DNA of 64,000 nt from Carnobacterium jeotgali MS3 (GCF_000745125.1 NZ_JQNF01000010.1:434001-498000); one strand, 5' to 3'; counted from the first letter of the stretch, positions 45,104 through 54,431 are shown. Numbers and translations are program-made. The notes: generated from the sequence alone by a model not told the origin.

Positions 45104-47295
45104 TCCTTTAATAAACTATGAAAAGCACTATCCTCAATTAGTTCATCTATATTCTCTACTAAATAAACATAATTCCCTGTACTTAAATCAGACACAGATA
45201 ACGTAAGTTTAAACAGTACGTTTTTATATAGAACATCCATTTGTTTCTGCATGATATCTACACTATCACTTTGTATAACCATTGTCTGAAAATCAAATTC
45301 TTTTAATACTACAGAAGTATTCTGAATTTCAATGCTTTCATGCAGGGTAATTATTGGAAATTTAGATAATTTTTTGGGAGCAGCTATTTTTTTAATTGAA
45401 AAATGGTGCATAAAATTGTCTATTAAACCATCTAAAGGTGTTAGCCACACATCATGCTTCTTAGGCAAATATTGATTACTTCGATCATAAACCAATTGAA
45501 AATAGGCTTGTTTATTAGCACGTTCCGGTTTTTCAATCCAAACGCCATATAGCCACCCATCAGATTGTTCCATCAATCTGGCAATTTTCCCTCTAACCTC
45601 TACACTATTTATTTCTGTTTGTATGACAAAATTGAGCCATTCATCAGGTGGGAAATAAATTGGTTCTTCAGAAAAGAATGACAGCCCTTCTTCTGATATG
45701 TTTGTCGTATAGAGTGAATAACTATGGTTTAAGCAAGTTATCGTTATCGCTTCTTTGGCATAAAACCTTTCGAATTTACGATAAATTGGCCGGCCTAGAG
45801 AGAATAAAACGGCATATGCAAGATTCACTATATGATGTAATAACCAGAACGTAATAACACTGCCATACAATAATTCCGAACCGTATTTTCCATAATTAAA
45901 TTTAACTAAACCGTAAAGTGAAAGGAGCAGCATTATTAGATGCGGAACTACAAATAACAATTCATATCGTGATTTGTTCACTGACTTTTTCGTAACCTTG
46001 AATTTTTTTTCTGTGATTCCAATAGACTCTAAAAATACAGGTATTACTAAATAAGGTGCAAAGATTGTTTCCTGTATCTCTCCCCAACGTTGCGATCTTA
46101 TTTCGCCCGAGACGCTGGTCATAGCACTTTGTAATAAAAAATAACTAGGAAGCCAAAAACACATTAATATCCAAAAATCAGTATCAACTACACGAATGTT
46201 GAATACAGTAAATAAAATTGGAGCAAATACATACAAAAGACGCCTAAAAAATGACCACCAATACAAATAACTATTTAGAAAAACCAATTTCTGATTCCAT
46301 TTAAAATTAGGATTAGTTAATATGCGTAAATTATAGATACTACGGATAACACCGCGTGCCCATCTTACACGCTGGTTCAAGACGCTTTGAAAATCAGTTG
46401 GGGTCAGCCCACTGGCCATTGGTTCAAGCGTTGAAATACTTCTATAGCCGCAACTATTTATTTTTGCCCCTAATTGAAAGTCTTCTGTAATCGTATTGGT
46501 TGGAAAACCGCCAGCCTCTTCAATCGCTTGTCTTAGGATCAATGTATTTGATCCTGTGTATATAGCTGTATCATGTGCATTATTTAATACATTTACTTCT
46601 CTAGAAAAGAAATCTTGTTCATTAGCTATTGAATTTTCTGAGAATAAATTATATTGAAAAATATCGGCATTGTAAAAACTTTGAGGGGTTTGAATAAAAC
46701 CAAGGTGTTTATGATTAGGGTCATCTTTAACCTTGAAATCTTCCATAAAATAAGGAACGGTTTCCATTAAAAATTTTGAATAAGGTATCATATCTGCATC
46801 AAAAGTTGCAACTAATGGGGAATTCGTCATACTTAATGCATTATTCAAATTTCCTGATTTTGCATGCTTATTGTTTTCAAAACCTGCATATCCCACATTG
46901 AATTGTTTTGCCAATTCCTTAACTTCTTTTCTATTAGTATCATCAGATAAATAAATATGAACTTTTGAAGGATCAGGGTATTCCATATGAACACAGGCAT
47001 TAACCGTTTTATATAATAAATCTACATCCTCATTGTGTGTTGCTATTATTACGTCTACATGCGGGTATGCTTCATTTTCTAGTACCGGTTTTTCCAATAT
47101 TTTTTCTTTGCTCTTACTCCAAATCAAAATAAATGCTGTGAAATTTGAAACGACTTCACTCACCCAAAGTGCTATACCAAAAATAAGGGCAAATAATGAT
47201 CCTGATAAAGGTAACGTAAAGAACAGTCTCCACACTAAATAAATGACTGAAAATAGAACAGCTGCTAAATAAAGTATCTTTTTATTATCTTTCAT
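45085..47295 (-). CDS. cellulose-synthase-like GT2 with PilZ domain
   Basis: 736-residue processive family 2 glycosyltransferase. Two N-terminal helices, then the GT core: DDT (118-120), FDADM (Asp166/168), TED (270-272) and QRVRW (308-312), followed by a channel of ~5 helices (330-500). A PilZ domain follows, with RKFER (506-510) and NISEEG (532-537), i.e. the RxxxR and (D/N)xSxxG c-di-GMP contacts. Residues ~620-736 are an unassigned tail. This is the BcsA layout; the product may be cellulose or another beta-glucan. Confidence 0.9.
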   Translation of the reverse strand: MKDNKKILYLAAVLFSVIYLVWRLFFTLPLSGSLFALIFGIALWVSEVVSNFTAFILIWSKSKEKILEKPVLENEAYPHVDVIIATHNEDVDLLYKTVNACVHMEYPDPSKVHIYLSDDTNRKEVKELAKQFNVGYAGFENNKHAKSGNLNNALSMTNSPLVATFDADMIPYSKFLMETVPYFMEDFKVKDDPNHKHLGFIQTPQSFYNADIFQYNLFSENSIANEQDFFSREVNVLNNAHDTAIYTGSNTLILRQAIEEAGGFPTNTITEDFQLGAKINSCGYRSISTLEPMASGLTPTDFQSVLNQRVRWARGVIRSIYNLRILTNPNFKWNQKLVFLNSYLYWWSFFRRLLYVFAPILFTVFNIRVVDTDFWILMCFWLPSYFLLQSAMTSVSGEIRSQRWGEIQETIFAPYLVIPVFLESIGITEKKFKVTKKSVNKSRYELLFVVPHLIMLLLSLYGLVKFNYGKYGSELLYGSVITFWLLHHIVNLAYAVLFSLGRPIYRKFERFYAKEAITITCLNHSYSLYTTNISEEGLSFFSEEPIYFPPDEWLNFVIQTEINSVEVRGKIARLMEQSDGWLYGVWIEKPERANKQAYFQLVYDRSNQYLPKKHDVWLTPLDGLIDNFMHHFSIKKIAAPKKLSKFPIITLHESIEIQNTSVVLKEFDFQTMVIQSDSVDIMQKQMDVLYKNVLFKLTLSVSDLSTGNYVYLVENIDELIEDSAFHSLLKDWRNKR

Positions 47296-48344
47296 TTGAC
47301 CACCTTATGAAAAACCCATTTTTTTTGAACATAAAAACTAATGACGAATAGTAATAAATCTATCACTACCTTTACTAGCGTAGGATTAAAATCCATTAGC
47401 ACATTATGTACCAATGAAACGAATAAACTTGAGATAAATGTTTGTATAATAACTAGACCATAGTATTTAATAAAGCTATTAGAACTACCATTCTTAAAGA
47501 CGATATAATTGTTTACCAGATAATTAAATAATGAAGATATACTGCGCGCAATATACGAAGCTATCGTGATAGCTTGAAAATTACTTTCTCCTATAAAATA
47601 AATAATTAAAGAAAAAATACTGATATCAATAAAAAAAGAAAAAACAGATGAAAAAAGATATTTAATAAAAACGGCATAAATAGCAATCGAATCGAACAAA
47701 GCATGAAAATGAGACGATTGATTTTCTTCAATGTAAACTGTTTTAATGGGCACTTCTACAATACGTACCTGTTGCTTTTTCGCTTCCAACAACATGCTCA
47801 TTTCGTACTCAAATCTGTCACCTGAAGTATTTACTAACTGCTCCATAAAGAAACGGGGAATAACTCTTAATCCCGTTTGAGTATCTGTTAATTTAATTCC
47901 TGTTATGACTTTCATTATTCTCCTTGTTAGAAGATTTCCAAATTTACTTTTAAAAGGTACCTTCCCATCAAAACTTCTTACTCCCATAATTAATGCATCT
48001 TTATGAACATTAAAAGCATCAACACAAAAGACCATATCCTTGTATCGATGTTGTCCATCTGAGTCAATCGTGACGATTCCTTTAGCCTTTTCAAAATGCT
48101 TCAACACATAGTTCATAGCTGTCTTTAAAGCTCGTCCTTTACCAAAATTCTGTTCATGCGTTAGAACGATACAGTCAAATTTATCTTTTGCAATTTGAAA
48201 ATACTTTTCAAATGCAATGCCACTCCCATCATCTACAATCACGATTGGTATTGTAACTGATTGCCTTGATCTAATAGTTTCCAACAAGCTTAGGAGCTTT
48301 TCATCTGGCTCTAAAGATGGTATGACAATTACTATATTTTCCAT
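47292..48344 (-). CDS. bifunctional GT2 glycosyltransferase / GtrA-like membrane protein
   Basis: 350 residues. Residues ~1-220 are a DPM1-like GT2 domain (VIVDDGSG, VTIDSDGQHRYKDM, TDTQTGLRVIPRFF), expected to load a sugar onto undecaprenyl phosphate. Residues ~225-345 hold four helices of the GtrA type, which can flip that lipid-linked sugar. Overlaps the next gene by 4 nt. First gene of the locus; RBS AAAGGGG. Confidence 0.88.
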   Translation of the reverse strand: MENIVIVIPSLEPDEKLLSLLETIRSRQSVTIPIVIVDDGSGIAFEKYFQIAKDKFDCIVLTHEQNFGKGRALKTAMNYVLKHFEKAKGIVTIDSDGQHRYKDMVFCVDAFNVHKDALIMGVRSFDGKVPFKSKFGNLLTRRIMKVITGIKLTDTQTGLRVIPRFFMEQLVNTSGDRFEYEMSMLLEAKKQQVRIVEVPIKTVYIEENQSSHFHALFDSIAIYAVFIKYLFSSVFSFFIDISIFSLIIYFIGESNFQAITIASYIARSISSLFNYLVNNYIVFKNGSSNSFIKYYGLVIIQTFISSLFVSLVHNVLMDFNPTLVKVVIDLLLFVISFYVQKKWVFHKVVK

Positions 48345-48528
48345 AATATTCCCCTTTAATTAACTAAGGTTTAAATTCTCAGCCTTTAACTTTCAAAAAA
48401 TCATTGGATTCTTCAAAAATTAGATTCTTTTATTTATAGCACAGACTTTTTTTTTATTCCATTAATTTATACCGAAATCAATTTTTCCATTGATCTATTA
48501 TGTCAATTTTGTTCACAATTAGTTATCA

Positions 48529-48653
48529 TCAAATGATTTCTTTTTTTATCTTTACTATTTTCGCTCCTTTTTCATCCATATCAGTTAATACAACCCATTT
48601 AATTGTTCAACATTTCCTAAACTCATCTTAACTAACAATACAAAACCACTCAT
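48529..48653 (-). pseudogene. possible frameshifted remnant of a small gene
   Basis: Reading from ATG 48653 gives MSGFVLLVKMSLGNVEQLNG then a stop two codons on; shifting the frame at that point continues VVLTDMDEKGAKIVKIKKEI and a TGA. The two parts look like one ~40-residue beta/charged protein broken by a frameshift. No strong RBS. The rest of the 490-nt gap (48345-48836) is very AT-rich, with the EPS-operon leader on one side and the DUF1858 promoter on the other. Confidence 0.28.
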
Positions 48654-48786
48654 TGTAACAGATGTATTTCCAGATAGAATTCTCTTTAAAAAGCCTATAA
48701 ATATAGGAAAAAAACAAACTATTTAGTAGTAAATTTAAATAACGATCTCTTTCATCTTGTTATTCAGTCTTTTATATTCTCTAATA

Positions 48787-48802
48787 TGTGATATAATTAA
48801 CA
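48787..48802 (+). promoter_or_regulatory. -10 box inside a CRP/FNR-like half-site pair
   Basis: TGTGA-TATAAT-TAACA: a TATAAT -10 box lies exactly between two arms of a CRP/FNR- or Rex-like palindrome (TGTGA-N6-TCACA with one mismatch). No good -35 box is seen. About 35 nt from the DUF1858 start. Confidence 0.45.
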
Positions 48803-48836
48803 ATAAATTCCAACATTTTAGAAATGGAGATTCGCT

Positions 48837-49061
48837 ATGAAAGAAATCAGTTTAGGCTCTTCTGTTTACGAATTAGTTACCGCACATCCGGAAATCCAAC
48901 ATGTTTTATTTGACTTAGGTTTAAAAGATATTCAAACACCTGGCATGTTAACGACTGTGGGAAGGTATATGACTATTCCAAAGGGAGCAAAGATGAAAAA
49001 AGTTGATTTACAAGTCATTATTGATCAATTGGAACAATTAGGCTTTACCATTAAGGAGTGA
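48837..49061 (+). CDS. DUF1858 domain protein
   Basis: 74-residue protein that is entirely a DUF1858 domain (VYELVTAHPEIQHVLFDLGLKDI, ending in GFTI). These small domains occur with hybrid-cluster or hemerythrin proteins and may act as iron/oxygen-linked adaptors; the exact role is unknown. Followed after 4 nt by the DUF438 gene; RBS ATGGAGA. Confidence 0.85.
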   Translation: MKEISLGSSVYELVTAHPEIQHVLFDLGLKDIQTPGMLTTVGRYMTIPKGAKMKKVDLQVIIDQLEQLGFTIKE

Positions 49062-49065
49062 ATTT

Positions 49066-50385
49066 ATGGAAAACAATACTGTTCAGCGTCAGAAAAAAAT
49101 TGTTGAGATTTTAACGTTGCTTCATGAAGGCGGAGAGTTTGAAGAAGCCAAGCGTCTTTTTGATGAGTCTTTTGATGGGGTGGATGTCAGCGAAATTACA
49201 GCTGCAGAAAGAGAATTAATTGCTAGCGGTTTGGATCCTTCAGAAATCCAACATCTATGTAATGTTCATGCGGCTGTATTTAAAGGTTCCATTAGAGATA
49301 TCCATCGTTCGAATTACGAACATGAACATCCGGGGCATCCTGTTCACACTTTAAAACTAGAAAACAGAGTAATCCGCTCACTCTTAGAAGATGAAATCCA
49401 AGAAGCTTTTGACCGATTTGCTACCGGTGACTTTTCTCAAAAAAAACGCCTGCAACACGCTCTATTAGACTTGATGCAAATTGATAAACATTATGCTCGA
49501 AAAGAAACGTTGATTTTTTCTTATATGGAACGGTACGGCATTACTGCACCCCCAAAAGTCATGTGGGGTGTTGATGACGATATACGCTCTGCGATCAAAG
49601 ATGTGAACTTTTATTTAAGTAGCGAAAAATTTGCCATTAATCCTTTAAGAGACAAAATAGAGCACATTATAACAGAAGTTGATGAAATGATTTTTAAAGA
49701 AGAAGAAATCATGATTCCAATGGTTTTAGATGTGTTTTCCCTAGCAGATTGGCAATGGATTGCTGAAGACAGCTTAGATATTGGGTTTGCTTTTATCCCT
49801 AAGCCTTTGTCTTGGAAGCCGAGTAAAGATGCTCTAGCACAAGAAAAAGATCAGCAAGAAAATCGATCAGAAGCAGCAAAAAAAGCAGCAGCTATGACAG
49901 CAGCTATTTCTGAGGCCCCTCCTATTACCGAAACGGAACACTATGATTGGCAAGATAATTCATTAAGTAAAGGTTCTATCGTTTTACCAACAGGTGTCCT
50001 TCAATTAAAAGAATTAACGGCAATTTTTGGCGTTTTACCTGTAGATTTAACTTTCGTGGACAATGAAGATCGCGTTCGTTTCTATTCAGAAGGAAAGAAT
50101 CGCGTTTTTCCCCGTACAAATTCTGTTATAGGACGCGAAGTGATCAACTGTCATCCACCTAAAAGTATGCATATGGTTCAGAAAATTCTTGATGATTTTA
50201 GAAGTGGAGAAAGAAATGAAGCCGAATTTTGGATTAATTTACGCGGAAAAATGATTTATATTCGTTATTTTGCTATTCACGATCCTGAAACAACTGACTA
50301 CCTAGGCTGTTTAGAAGTCACACAAGATATTACCGAAATTCAAAAAATCCACGGAGAACATCGGTTGTTGAGTGAAAACAACTAG
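49066..50385 (+). CDS. DUF438 hemerythrin/PAS protein
   Basis: 439 residues in three parts: an N-terminal DUF438 domain (~1-85), a hemerythrin-like four-helix bundle (~88-245) with HPGHPVHTLKLEN, IDKHYARKETLIFSYMERYG and EEEIMIPM as candidate di-iron ligands, and a C-terminal PAS_10 domain (~300-430) with FPRTNSVIGREVINCHPPKS. An Ala/Glu-rich linker (~255-285) separates them. Suggested oxygen/NO sensing or iron handling. RBS AAGGAG. Operon with DUF1858. Confidence 0.9.
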   Translation: MENNTVQRQKKIVEILTLLHEGGEFEEAKRLFDESFDGVDVSEITAAERELIASGLDPSEIQHLCNVHAAVFKGSIRDIHRSNYEHEHPGHPVHTLKLENRVIRSLLEDEIQEAFDRFATGDFSQKKRLQHALLDLMQIDKHYARKETLIFSYMERYGITAPPKVMWGVDDDIRSAIKDVNFYLSSEKFAINPLRDKIEHIITEVDEMIFKEEEIMIPMVLDVFSLADWQWIAEDSLDIGFAFIPKPLSWKPSKDALAQEKDQQENRSEAAKKAAAMTAAISEAPPITETEHYDWQDNSLSKGSIVLPTGVLQLKELTAIFGVLPVDLTFVDNEDRVRFYSEGKNRVFPRTNSVIGREVINCHPPKSMHMVQKILDDFRSGERNEAEFWINLRGKMIYIRYFAIHDPETTDYLGCLEVTQDITEIQKIHGEHRLLSENN

Positions 50386-50430
50386 CCTTATTCACTAATA
50401 TTAAAGTCAGGACAACTATTGGAACTAAGT

Positions 50431-50485
50431 CTATCAAACAACCCATCATTCCATATAAGGATGACAGGTTGTTTGATAGTTTTTT
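50431..50485. terminator. terminator between convergent genes
   Basis: Thirteen-base perfect stem CTATCAAACAACC/GGTTGTTTGATAG with a 23-nt loop and T6 tail on the plus strand. The minus-direction gene ends immediately beyond. Confidence 0.8.
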
Positions 50486-50487
50486 GG

Positions 50488-51081
50488 TTATCCTAAGCTA
50501 ATTGTAAATTCAAAACCAGTTGGATTTTCTACAAAAGGTCTGCCAGCTTCTTTAAAGACAAGTTCAATTCCAGTAAGATCATCTGGCAAAGCAGGTGAAA
50601 TAATATAGCTATGGCTCGCATGTTCTGTTGTTCCTCCGCCTCCTTCTGAATGGCAGAAATACGTATCATTAATAAACAAATCAAGCATATCAGGATAAAA
50701 GTTAGCATCTTCTTTCTCTTCCCAATCCATATGCAAGTATAGTACGCTAGCGTTAGCATATTGCCGAATAAAGGTCACCGTATACATAACTCCATCATTT
50801 TCATAAATCTTAAGTACTGGCACATATTTTTTGAATTTGACAGGCACAACCATTGGCTTGAGACTATCTTCCATTGCCATTGTTGTAAAGAGCGATTGTA
50901 AATACTCTTCCTGGAGGTCGTACTCGTCGGCCAACCTAGAAATCACCTCATCTGGTGGAAAAATTGTATTTTTCCCCAGAACTTCTTTACGTTGGTTTAA
51001 TAAATCACAAATCTTTTCATCAATCAGGAAAAAACGTTCATCATAATGATTTGTTGATCCTTCATTTGATTCAAATTTCAT
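50488..51081 (-). CDS. hypothetical protein, unknown family
   Basis: 197-residue soluble acidic protein. The N-terminal ~80 residues are helical (DERFFLIDEKICDLLNQRKE... DEVISRLADEYDLQEEYLQSL), with the spacing of a chorismate-mutase-like helix pair, but no catalytic Arg/Lys set is evident. The rest is beta-rich (VPVKFKKYVPVLKIYENDG) with a glycine run (SEGGGGTTEHASHS). ATG 51081 follows GGAGG. No function assigned. Confidence 0.65.
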   Translation of the reverse strand: MKFESNEGSTNHYDERFFLIDEKICDLLNQRKEVLGKNTIFPPDEVISRLADEYDLQEEYLQSLFTTMAMEDSLKPMVVPVKFKKYVPVLKIYENDGVMYTVTFIRQYANASVLYLHMDWEEKEDANFYPDMLDLFINDTYFCHSEGGGGTTEHASHSYIISPALPDDLTGIELVFKEAGRPFVENPTGFEFTISLG

Positions 51082-51214
51082 ACTTAATTCCTCCATTTTT
51101 CTATTTAAAGAATTGGTTCGTTGCTTCTATAGTAATAAAGATGACGAAGTTGCTGAAGTTCTATTTTATCTTGATCATTTTTTATTTTCGTACTACTACT
51201 GTTACGAACAGAAA

Positions 51215-52354
51215 TTATTTTTGAATCGGTCCCAGCAATAGTGTTGCCCATGAATCGTGGAGTGATTCTTGGTCAGATGTTTGGAACAATCCAGCGTAGA
51301 CATCGCGTAGTAAACGAGATAATTCGGTATCATTGTAATATGAACGCCCACCACTTGCTCTTACCATTTCCTCGACCGTTTTGATAGACGCTTCAACAGA
51401 ATAGTTTTTAATAGCTGACAAGCGCGGCATCCATAAGTCTCCATGATCACTATCATTTTCGACATCGTCTGCTAGTACATCAATTTGAGGCTGAATGCTA
51501 TCTAGAATTAAAGCAGATTCTGCGATACGCCAACGAATATTTTTATCTTGATCGTACGTCGTTCCTTGAGCGATTGATTTGCGTTTTTTCACACTTACAA
51601 TTCCTAATTCCAGCGCACGTTTTCCAATTCCATGGTATGTTGCTGCTAGTAAAATTTCAAAATGAGAAAATATTCCAAAAACAACTGGGTCAAAACTTGG
51701 TCCAGGTTCTACTTTTGTTAATATGCTTTCTTTTGAGGCATAAGCACCAGCTAAATCCACACTATACGATTGCGTTGCACGCATACCAAGTGTATCCCAA
51801 TCTGGTTTGATTTTAATTGTTTTAGCATTGTTTTCTACATACGCAAAAACTGATTGCGGGTCGCCATTATTTTCGTCCATGCCGTAAGTCACCATACGAG
51901 AGCATTCGGCAACCATTGATATAAACACTTTAGGCCCATAAAATCGATAGCCGCCATCTTCTTCCAGTTTTGCTTCACAAATAGATCCGAATAAAACCCG
52001 ATCATTGGCCGGTTCAGAGATAGCAAATGACAACAAGTGTCCTTCTACTGCATCTTTTAAAATTTGTTCTCCTTTTTTATTTCCATGGCGTACCATATAT
52101 TTTCCTACACCTACAATAATTTGATGCATGTTAATACCTAAGGCAGTAGCAGGAGCTGCTTTTGCTAGACGAGTTTGCTCGTGAGCAATTTCTTTCAGAC
52201 TCAAACCATGTCCCCCATATTCTTTGGGTACAAAAGCTTTATAATATCCCGCTTCTTTTAATGCAACATGATCTTCATGCGGAAAGCTATTCTCTTTGTC
52301 GTACATTTCAGCACGACTATGTATTCCTTTTAGAAGTTCTTCATTTAAAAACAC
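51215..52354 (-). CDS. acyl-CoA dehydrogenase-fold flavoprotein
   Basis: 379 residues with the full ACAD fold: N-terminal helices (KEAGYYKAFVPKEYGGHGL), beta domain with FAISEPANDR and GPKVFISMVAECSRMV, C-terminal helices ending GGRSYYNDTELSRLLRDVYAGLF. The C-terminal RDVYAG...TSDQE lacks the usual catalytic Glu of true acyl-CoA dehydrogenases and looks more like DszC/HpaB-type flavin monooxygenases (group D). A GTG start with AGGAGAGAGG upstream is chosen. Stands alone. Confidence 0.75.
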   Translation of the reverse strand: MFLNEELLKGIHSRAEMYDKENSFPHEDHVALKEAGYYKAFVPKEYGGHGLSLKEIAHEQTRLAKAAPATALGINMHQIIVGVGKYMVRHGNKKGEQILKDAVEGHLLSFAISEPANDRVLFGSICEAKLEEDGGYRFYGPKVFISMVAECSRMVTYGMDENNGDPQSVFAYVENNAKTIKIKPDWDTLGMRATQSYSVDLAGAYASKESILTKVEPGPSFDPVVFGIFSHFEILLAATYHGIGKRALELGIVSVKKRKSIAQGTTYDQDKNIRWRIAESALILDSIQPQIDVLADDVENDSDHGDLWMPRLSAIKNYSVEASIKTVEEMVRASGGRSYYNDTELSRLLRDVYAGLFQTSDQESLHDSWATLLLGPIQK

Positions 52355-52553
52355 GCAATCTTCCTCTCTCCTATTTAAAACTTTCTCATTAAACATAATG
52401 CAAGTTATAACCAATCTGCAAGTTTCTATCAAAAAAATAAGGCGAGAAGTGATAATCCATCCGTTTCTTTTCTTCTTAACTATAAGATTAGTTTGATAGA
52501 ACGGCTTTTTCAAAATTACAGGTTATTCTTTAAAATACAGTTTTGTCTTTAAT

Positions 52554-52592
52554 AAAAAGCAGCACTATTTGTACACAATAGTGCTGCTTTTT
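52554..52592 (-). terminator. terminator of the ROK kinase gene
   Basis: Perfect 16-bp stem AAAAAGCAGCACTATT/AATAGTGCTGCTTTTT with a 7-nt loop, T tail on the minus strand. Confidence 0.87.
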
Positions 52593-52645
52593 AGACGTAT
52601 TTAGTTTTTTTAATTCTTATCCGATACTAAAATTAGTTTCTTACT

Positions 52646-53533
52646 TCATCCTATTTTTTTATAATCCACTGTTTGTTCAAAATGAGCTACAGCACCAATC
52701 AGATTGGCATCATTGTTAAACTTACACACTTCAATTACTAGTTTTAAATCTTCTGCCTTCTGACGCTCTAAGTAAAAGGCTGCTCTTTCATTCAGACGTT
52801 GAATAAGGTCTTTGCGTGTGGATAAACCGCCACCGATTACAACCATATCTGGATTAAAGCTGACAGAAAGATTATAAATCCCCAGTGCCAGCGCATCAAT
52901 AAGACCATCCACATATTTCATCGCAATTGGCTCACCTCTATCAGCTTCTTGGAAAAGAAATTTTCCATCAACCACTACATCTAAGCCTAATTCTTTACTA
53001 TAACGTTCAGCAGTATGTACCGGACTTCCCATTTCACTCAATGTATGCTTACCATCCAAGAGCATGTACCCAAATTCACCGCCAAATAAATCTTTGCCTT
53101 TAAATAGCTTTCGATCAATGATTACTGAACCACCGATACCTGAACCAATAACAATAAATAAAGCATGTTGGATGTCTTTTGCGGCTCCAAGCCATAACTC
53201 TGCTAACGCTGCACAGTTTGCATCATTTTCCATTGAAACGGGTACACCAAATAAATCTTCCCATTCCTTCTTGATTGGAAAATAATGAAGATAGGGAACT
53301 GCACTGATGCCACTAATGGTTCCTTCTATCGCATCAACAGCTCCTGGAGCACTAATTGCGACACCATCTATTGAATAATTTTCGCTAAATGAGTGGTAAA
53401 CTCCTAACATTTCTTCTTTCATATCGTTCCAACTTTTTGGTGTAGTAAATGAAGCTTTATTGCTTAAATTTTCGTTTTCCCATAACCCATATTTCACTGC
53501 AGATCCGCCAATATCAAACACTACAATACTCAT
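52646..53533 (-). CDS. ROK-family sugar kinase
   Basis: 295-residue ROK kinase. FDIGGSAVKYGLW is the phosphate-1 motif, SAPGAVDAIEG, ENDANCAALAE and GSGIGGSVI are the other ROK signatures. The Cys-rich Zn motif of glucokinases is absent (GGEFGYMLLDG), as in beta-glucoside kinases and some fructo/mannokinases. It may phosphorylate a hexose released by the downstream-named hydrolases. ATG 53533 follows GGAGAG; longer frames upstream lack an RBS. Confidence 0.85.
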   Translation of the reverse strand: MSIVVFDIGGSAVKYGLWENENLSNKASFTTPKSWNDMKEEMLGVYHSFSENYSIDGVAISAPGAVDAIEGTISGISAVPYLHYFPIKKEWEDLFGVPVSMENDANCAALAELWLGAAKDIQHALFIVIGSGIGGSVIIDRKLFKGKDLFGGEFGYMLLDGKHTLSEMGSPVHTAERYSKELGLDVVVDGKFLFQEADRGEPIAMKYVDGLIDALALGIYNLSVSFNPDMVVIGGGLSTRKDLIQRLNERAAFYLERQKAEDLKLVIEVCKFNNDANLIGAVAHFEQTVDYKKIG

Positions 53534-53633
53534 ATATTCACTCTCCATCATTTTAATAATAACGTTTTCATTACCGCGGTATTTCAGTTTCTCTGTATTC
53601 AAAATTTCCTATTAGCTATTCTTTCTTATAAGG

Positions 53634-53675
53634 AAAAAGCCAAGCAAAGAGCTAACCTCTAAACTGGCCTTTTTA
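53634..53675 (-). terminator. probable terminator after gntR
   Basis: AAAAAGCCA pairs with TGGCCTTTTT (one bulge), plus a weak inner stem. A run on the plus strand supplies a T run on the minus strand. It separates the regulator from the ROK gene. Confidence 0.5.
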
Positions 53676-53717
53676 CTTATCTATTTTTTACAGAATAAAC
53701 CGTTCGTTTAATTTTAT

Positions 53718-54431
53718 TTAATCGCGATTCAATACCATTTCCACCGAAAACTCATCATAGCGATGAATTGAAGTAGAAAACTCAAACGCATTTCCTGTAT
53801 CTAAGTACCCAACTTGTTCTGCTACAGCTACAGGATCTCCATTTTCAATTCCAAGCTCCTCTGCTTCACTATTTTTGGCTTTGCGCACAGAAACTGTTCT
53901 GTGCGCACTTTGAATCTTCAGAAGTAATTCATTTTCAATGTATTCGTAAATCGATCCTTTGATATTTTTTTCTTTAATACCTGGTATAAGATCAATAGGC
54001 ATATACATTTTTTCTATTACAATTGGTCTATCATCAACATAACGAACACGACCAATATCATACACAAAAGTGTCTTCCGTAAGATTCAGTTTTTTAGCTG
54101 CATGTTCTGGTGCCGTCACAATTGAAAAGTTTAATATTTTACTAAAAACTTTTTTATCAGAATAAAGAGCCGTTGTCCCACGAAATTGATTTGCCATAGC
54201 AATACGCTCAATTTCTTCAGGATTCAAATCTTTTACAAAGGTTCCAGAACCTCGCCTTTTAATGATCAGGCCTTCTGTAACTAAAATATCTACTGCTTTT
54301 TTGATTGTCATTTTACTAGACTCGTAATGTATGCACAAATCTTTTTCAAAAGGTAGTCGCTGGTTGGCAATGTATTCGCCTTTTAAAATTTTATTGCGGA
54401 TATCATTAGAAATAATCATATATTTTTTCAT
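53718..54431 (-). CDS. GntR/HutC-family transcriptional regulator
   Basis: 237 residues: a winged helix at ~1-70 (LPFEKDLCIHYESSKMTIKKAVDILVTEGLIIKRRGSGTFV spread over it) and a UTRA effector domain at ~95-235 (FVYDIGRVRYVDDRPIVIEKMYMPIDLIPG). UTRA members bind phosphosugars or glycans. At the end of the glycan operon, 140 nt after the GH1 gene; likely its regulator. Confidence 0.9.
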   Translation of the reverse strand: MKKYMIISNDIRNKILKGEYIANQRLPFEKDLCIHYESSKMTIKKAVDILVTEGLIIKRRGSGTFVKDLNPEEIERIAMANQFRGTTALYSDKKVFSKILNFSIVTAPEHAAKKLNLTEDTFVYDIGRVRYVDDRPIVIEKMYMPIDLIPGIKEKNIKGSIYEYIENELLLKIQSAHRTVSVRKAKNSEAEELGIENGDPVAVAEQVGYLDTGNAFEFSTSIHRYDEFSVEMVLNRD

